From Chromatiales bacterium (lineage in GTDB: Bacteria; Pseudomonadota; Gammaproteobacteria; Chromatiales; Chromatiaceae), in contig JAKSCN010000099.1 in assembly GCA_022360595.1 (NCBI GenBank), forward strand, positions 1 to 7,824: a stretch of DNA of 7,824 bases, in the 5' to 3' direction. Below are positions 5,867 through 7,824 of the stretch, in pieces (within the stretch, counting starts at the first letter, position 1; the number at the start of each line of letters is the position of its first letter). The notes under the pieces are model-generated. The model was not told the origin of the DNA. It was given only the letters and a program-made list of their open reading frames with translations, and did no database searches. The position numbers and the translations under genes are program-made.

Positions 5867-6811
5867 ATGATGCACAAAAAAACAATCGCACTGTTACTGG
5901 CCTCTTCGTTATCTTTCTCCGCCTATGCGGGTGATAGCCAACAAGAGAAGGATTTTCGCATAGCGGCAAGCTTGGGCGACATCGAAACCATAATGCAGAT
6001 GTTGGACACGGGTGTTGATGTCAACAGCCCCAACAAGTTCGGCGTTACCGCACTGATGATGGCGATCCAAAACGACAACATGGAAGCCACCGCCCTACTG
6101 CTGGCGCGCGGTGCCGATGTTAACGCCACCGGCGTAGCGGGCTGCACCGCACTCACCTGGGCCGCCGAAAACGGCCATAGTGCACTGACCGCACTACTGC
6201 TCGAACGCGGCGCTGACCTGAACGCCAAAACCCGCGCCGGCTGGGATGCCCTGGCCATCGCCTCACGCTACGGCCTGACCGACATGGTCGATCAGCTCCT
6301 CTATAAGGGGTCCGACCCAAATGGTCAGGACAAAGAGCTGCGCACCGCACTGATGCACACCGCGGAAAAAGGTCACGCCCCCACGGCTGAACTGCTGATC
6401 AAAAACGGCGCTGACATCAACATGAGAGACGACCACGGCGCTACCGCCCTGATAATCGCAGCGGACAAAGGCAATGCCGATGTCGTCAATGTCTTAATTG
6501 AAAATGGCGCCGATGTTGACGGTGTTGATAATGACGGCGCCACCGCTCTGATCTGGGCCGTTGGCCAAGACCACTACAACACTGCTGAACGCCTGATATT
6601 CAAGGGCGCTGAAATCAACAAAGCGGATAATGACGGTGTCACAGCGCTCATGGAAGCTGCCTCTGTACGCTCCGAAGACTTGGTAAAACTCCTGCTGAAT
6701 CACGGCGCTGATATAACAGCGAAAGACAGTGATGGACGCACAGCCCTGGATATTGCTAAAAAGAAACGGAATAAAAGGGTTATCGCCCTACTGAGTGGCG
6801 GTGATAACTAA
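5867..6811 (+). CDS. Periplasmic ankyrin-repeat protein
   Basis: Protein of 314 aa with a Sec signal peptide (MMHKKT, hydrophobic core 7-18, AYA cleavage site after residue 21), so probably periplasmic. From the mature N-terminus on it is entirely ankyrin repeats: a capping repeat about 27-59, seven full 33-residue repeats starting at 60, 93, 126, 159, 192, 225 and 258, and a C-terminal cap from 291. Typical TALxxAA, GxxxxxxxLLxxGAD and VNxxDxxG elements are visible and the spacing is exactly 33 residues with no gaps. No catalytic domain. Exported ankyrin proteins are known, for example AnkB of Pseudomonas, which supports periplasmic catalase. Here the neighbours are a tetraheme cytochrome 45 bp upstream and fccAB downstream, suggesting a scaffold or assembly role for the cytochromes. 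Start: ATG 5867 or the adjacent ATG 5870; the ribosome site is weak. Confidence 0.93.
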   Translation: MMHKKTIALLLASSLSFSAYAGDSQQEKDFRIAASLGDIETIMQMLDTGVDVNSPNKFGVTALMMAIQNDNMEATALLLARGADVNATGVAGCTALTWAAENGHSALTALLLERGADLNAKTRAGWDALAIASRYGLTDMVDQLLYKGSDPNGQDKELRTALMHTAEKGHAPTAELLIKNGADINMRDDHGATALIIAADKGNADVVNVLIENGADVDGVDNDGATALIWAVGQDHYNTAERLIFKGAEINKADNDGVTALMEAASVRSEDLVKLLLNHGADITAKDSDGRTALDIAKKKRNKRVIALLSGGDN

Positions 6812-6874
6812 TAACCACAGATAAAACAATAAAAATTCAATACCTTTCATTTTCTGACAATGAGGGGTATACAG

Positions 6875-6913
6875 ATGCTTGAGCGACCTGCACTTACAGG
6901 CACTCATAAGCAT
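6875..6913 (+). promoter_or_regulatory. Imperfect two-level hairpin in the fccA leader
   Basis: Outer arms ATGCTT (6875-6880) and AAGCAT (6908-6913) extend with GAG (6881-6883) pairing CTC (6903-6905) across a two-base bulge. An inner stem CCTG (6887-6890) / CAGG (6897-6900) closes a 6-nt loop. It lies 43 nt before the fccA ribosome site and is not followed by T residues, so it is more likely an mRNA-stabilising or regulatory structure than a terminator. Confidence 0.4.
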
Positions 6914-6956
6914 TACCAAGAAGCAACACAGCTTCAAAACGCAAAGCCTGAAAACC

Positions 6957-6964
6957 AAAGGAGG
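6957..6964 (+). promoter_or_regulatory. Strong ribosome binding site of fccA
   Basis: AAAGGAGG ends 4 nt before ATG 6969. It fixes the fccA start there rather than at the in-frame TTG at 6879, whose extension would put 30 non-signal residues before a good signal peptide. Confidence 0.85.
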
Positions 6965-6968
6965 TATC

Positions 6969-7583
6969 ATGGCGTTTAAAACCTTAACAAAGGCTGTAGT
7001 GGTGGCAGGGCTAGCGCTTAGTGCTACCGCTGCTATCGCAGCAGACGCCCCAAAAGTGATGACCGGAGCCAGCGCCAGCATGCTTGCCAACACCTGCGCA
7101 GGCTGCCACGGCACCGACGGTGCCAGCCAAGGCCCAGCATCACCCACTATCGCCGGACTCTCAAAAGATTACTTCATCGAAACCATGCAGGGCTTCGCAA
7201 GCGGTGAAATTCCATCCACCATCATGGGACGCATCGCCAAAGGCTACACCGAAGAAGAATTTGCACTAATGGCAGACTTCTACCGCACCAAGCCTTTCAC
7301 CAAAGCCAAGCAGGACTTCGACAAGAAGCTCGCCAAAAAGGGCGCGAAACTCCACGACAAGTACTGTGAAAAATGCCACGCCGAAGGCGGTCAGTCCGCT
7401 GAAGATGACGCTGGCGTACTGGCTGGCCAATGGACACCTTACGTGAATTGGCAGCTTGCCAACTTCAAGGCTGGTGACCGTGAAGCACCAAAGAAAATGA
7501 AGAAGCAAATGCGCAAACTGCTTGAGAAAAAAGGCAGCGAAGGCGTTAAAGCTCTGCTCAACTACTACGCCAGCCAGCAATAA
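6969..7583 (+). CDS. fccA: Flavocytochrome c sulfide dehydrogenase, diheme cytochrome subunit
   Basis: Periplasmic diheme c-type cytochrome of 204 aa that accepts electrons from the flavoprotein FccB during sulfide oxidation. A Sec signal peptide (residues 1 to about 25, AIAA before DAPK) leaves a mature protein of about 20 kDa, as in FccA of Allochromatium. Two cytochrome c domains are visible: CAGCH at 43-47 and CEKCH at 133-137, with Met residues downstream of each (for example M86, and M177/M181) as possible axial ligands. The overall form is cytochrome c4-like. The C-terminal region 175-188 is lysine-rich. The call is anchored by the gene directly behind it, which is unmistakably fccB, 17 bp downstream with its own AAGGAGG. 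Another diheme c4-type cytochrome would look similar without this context. Confidence 0.9.
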   Translation: MAFKTLTKAVVVAGLALSATAAIAADAPKVMTGASASMLANTCAGCHGTDGASQGPASPTIAGLSKDYFIETMQGFASGEIPSTIMGRIAKGYTEEEFALMADFYRTKPFTKAKQDFDKKLAKKGAKLHDKYCEKCHAEGGQSAEDDAGVLAGQWTPYVNWQLANFKAGDREAPKKMKKQMRKLLEKKGSEGVKALLNYYASQQ

Positions 7584-7584
7584 G

Positions 7585-7591
7585 AAGGAGG
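7585..7591 (+). promoter_or_regulatory. Ribosome binding site of fccB
   Basis: AAGGAGG lies 9 nt before ATG 7601, directly after the fccA stop codon, as expected for co-translated subunits. Confidence 0.85.
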
Positions 7592-7600
7592 CAAGTCACA

Positions 7601-7824
7601 ATGAAAATCACTCGTAGAGGATTTATTCAAACGGCCGGTGCGGCAACCGCTGCCGGTATGGTTGGCGTGCCTTACATCGCAATGGGCGCCACCAAAAAAG
7701 TAGTCGTTGTCGGGGGCGGCACCGGTGGTGCTACAGCGGCCAAATACATCCGTATGGCTGATCCCTCCGTGGAAGTCACCCTGATCGAAGCCAACAAACA
7801 CTACTACACCTGTTACATGAGTAA
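7601..7824 (+). CDS. fccB: Flavocytochrome c sulfide dehydrogenase, flavoprotein subunit (partial)
   Basis: The first 74 codons of the FAD-binding subunit that oxidizes sulfide to sulfur or polysulfide in the periplasm; the gene runs off the window's right edge. The N-terminus is a twin-arginine signal (TRRGFIQ at 4-10), so the protein is exported folded with FAD. Cleavage after G29 in the A-M-G site would give a mature protein beginning ATKKVVVVGGGTGG, with the dinucleotide-binding glycine motif at once. Cys71 in YYTCYMS then becomes mature residue 42, the position of the covalent 8-alpha-S-cysteinyl FAD attachment in Allochromatium FccB (Cys42). This makes it an FccB-type enzyme rather than a membrane-bound SQR. 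Confidence 0.95.
   Translation, partial: MKITRRGFIQTAGAATAAGMVGVPYIAMGATKKVVVVGGGTGGATAAKYIRMADPSVEVTLIEANKHYYTCYMS

Larger units (their letters stand above)
6812..6968 (+). other. Intergenic leader of fccA
   Basis: A 157-bp gap without a gene between the ankyrin and fccA genes. It holds no strong terminator. A poor -10 candidate TATACA occurs at 6868-6873, followed by the structured element at 6875-6913 and the strong ribosome site at 6957-6964. The size of the gap leaves room for a separate fccAB promoter inside a longer transcript. Confidence 0.5.

Noticed and set aside
5378..5969. Minus-strand frames opposite the cytochrome and ankyrin genes
   Set aside because: They are antisense to CXXCH-bearing and ankyrin coding sequence; the apparent cysteines and hydrophobic runs arise from the complement.
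6044..6811. 99-bp periodic similarity resembling a tandem DNA repeat or CRISPR-like array
   Set aside because: The period is the 33-residue ankyrin unit; the units diverge at DNA level and encode one continuous protein.
6879..6968. Extended fccA start at TTG 6879
   Set aside because: It would add 30 hydrophilic residues before a good signal peptide, overlaps the leader hairpin and ignores the strong AAAGGAGG before ATG 6969.

Overview
This window looks like chromosome from a sulfur-oxidizing gammaproteobacterium, probably of the Chromatiales / thiotrophic-symbiont type. The evidence is a flavocytochrome c sulfide dehydrogenase pair (fccA complete, fccB cut by the window end), a NapC/NirT-type tetraheme cytochrome, a chemoreceptor with a flagellar-type (sigma-28) -10 element, and a small operon under what looks like an FNR/DNR-type promoter. 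The lineage is inferred from gene content; no rRNA or other phylogenetic marker is present. There are no tRNAs, CRISPR arrays, insertion sequences or phage genes.

Layout. (1) 1-1750, plus strand: a leader with a perfect sigma-28 -10 motif, then a single-Cache methyl-accepting chemotaxis protein. A GC-rich hairpin at 1777-1799 separates it from the convergent gene that follows. (2) 1807-2646, minus strand: a one-domain (six-helix) voltage-gated cation channel of the BacNav type, whose selectivity filter TFEDWTD is closer to the engineered calcium channel CavAb than to known sodium-selective filters. (3) 2776-4846, minus strand: a three-gene operon in the order hemerythrin, DUF2249 (TusA-like fold), and a roughly 12-helix membrane protein distantly like NnrS / heme-copper oxidase subunit I. 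It is read from a near-perfect FNR/DNR box (TTGAC-N4-ATCAA) centred exactly 32 bp from a TACTAT -10 element, the geometry of a class II FNR promoter. This suggests low-oxygen or nitric-oxide control. (4) 4847-5236: a 390-bp AT-rich divergent intergenic region carrying that promoter and, further right, a possible leader of the cytochrome genes with a run of eight G. (5) 5237 to the end, plus strand: napC-like tetraheme cytochrome, periplasmic ankyrin-repeat protein, fccA and fccB.

How the genes may work together. FccAB oxidizes sulfide in the periplasm, with electrons passing from FAD on FccB to the two hemes of FccA. The membrane-anchored tetraheme NapC-like protein next door is a natural candidate to exchange these electrons with the quinone pool, and the exported ankyrin protein may act as a scaffold or protective factor. 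The divergent minus-strand operon probably handles nitric oxide or oxygen (diiron hemerythrin plus a His-rich membrane protein). Chemotaxis and the ion channel may help the cell position itself in redox gradients. These functional links are inference from gene order.
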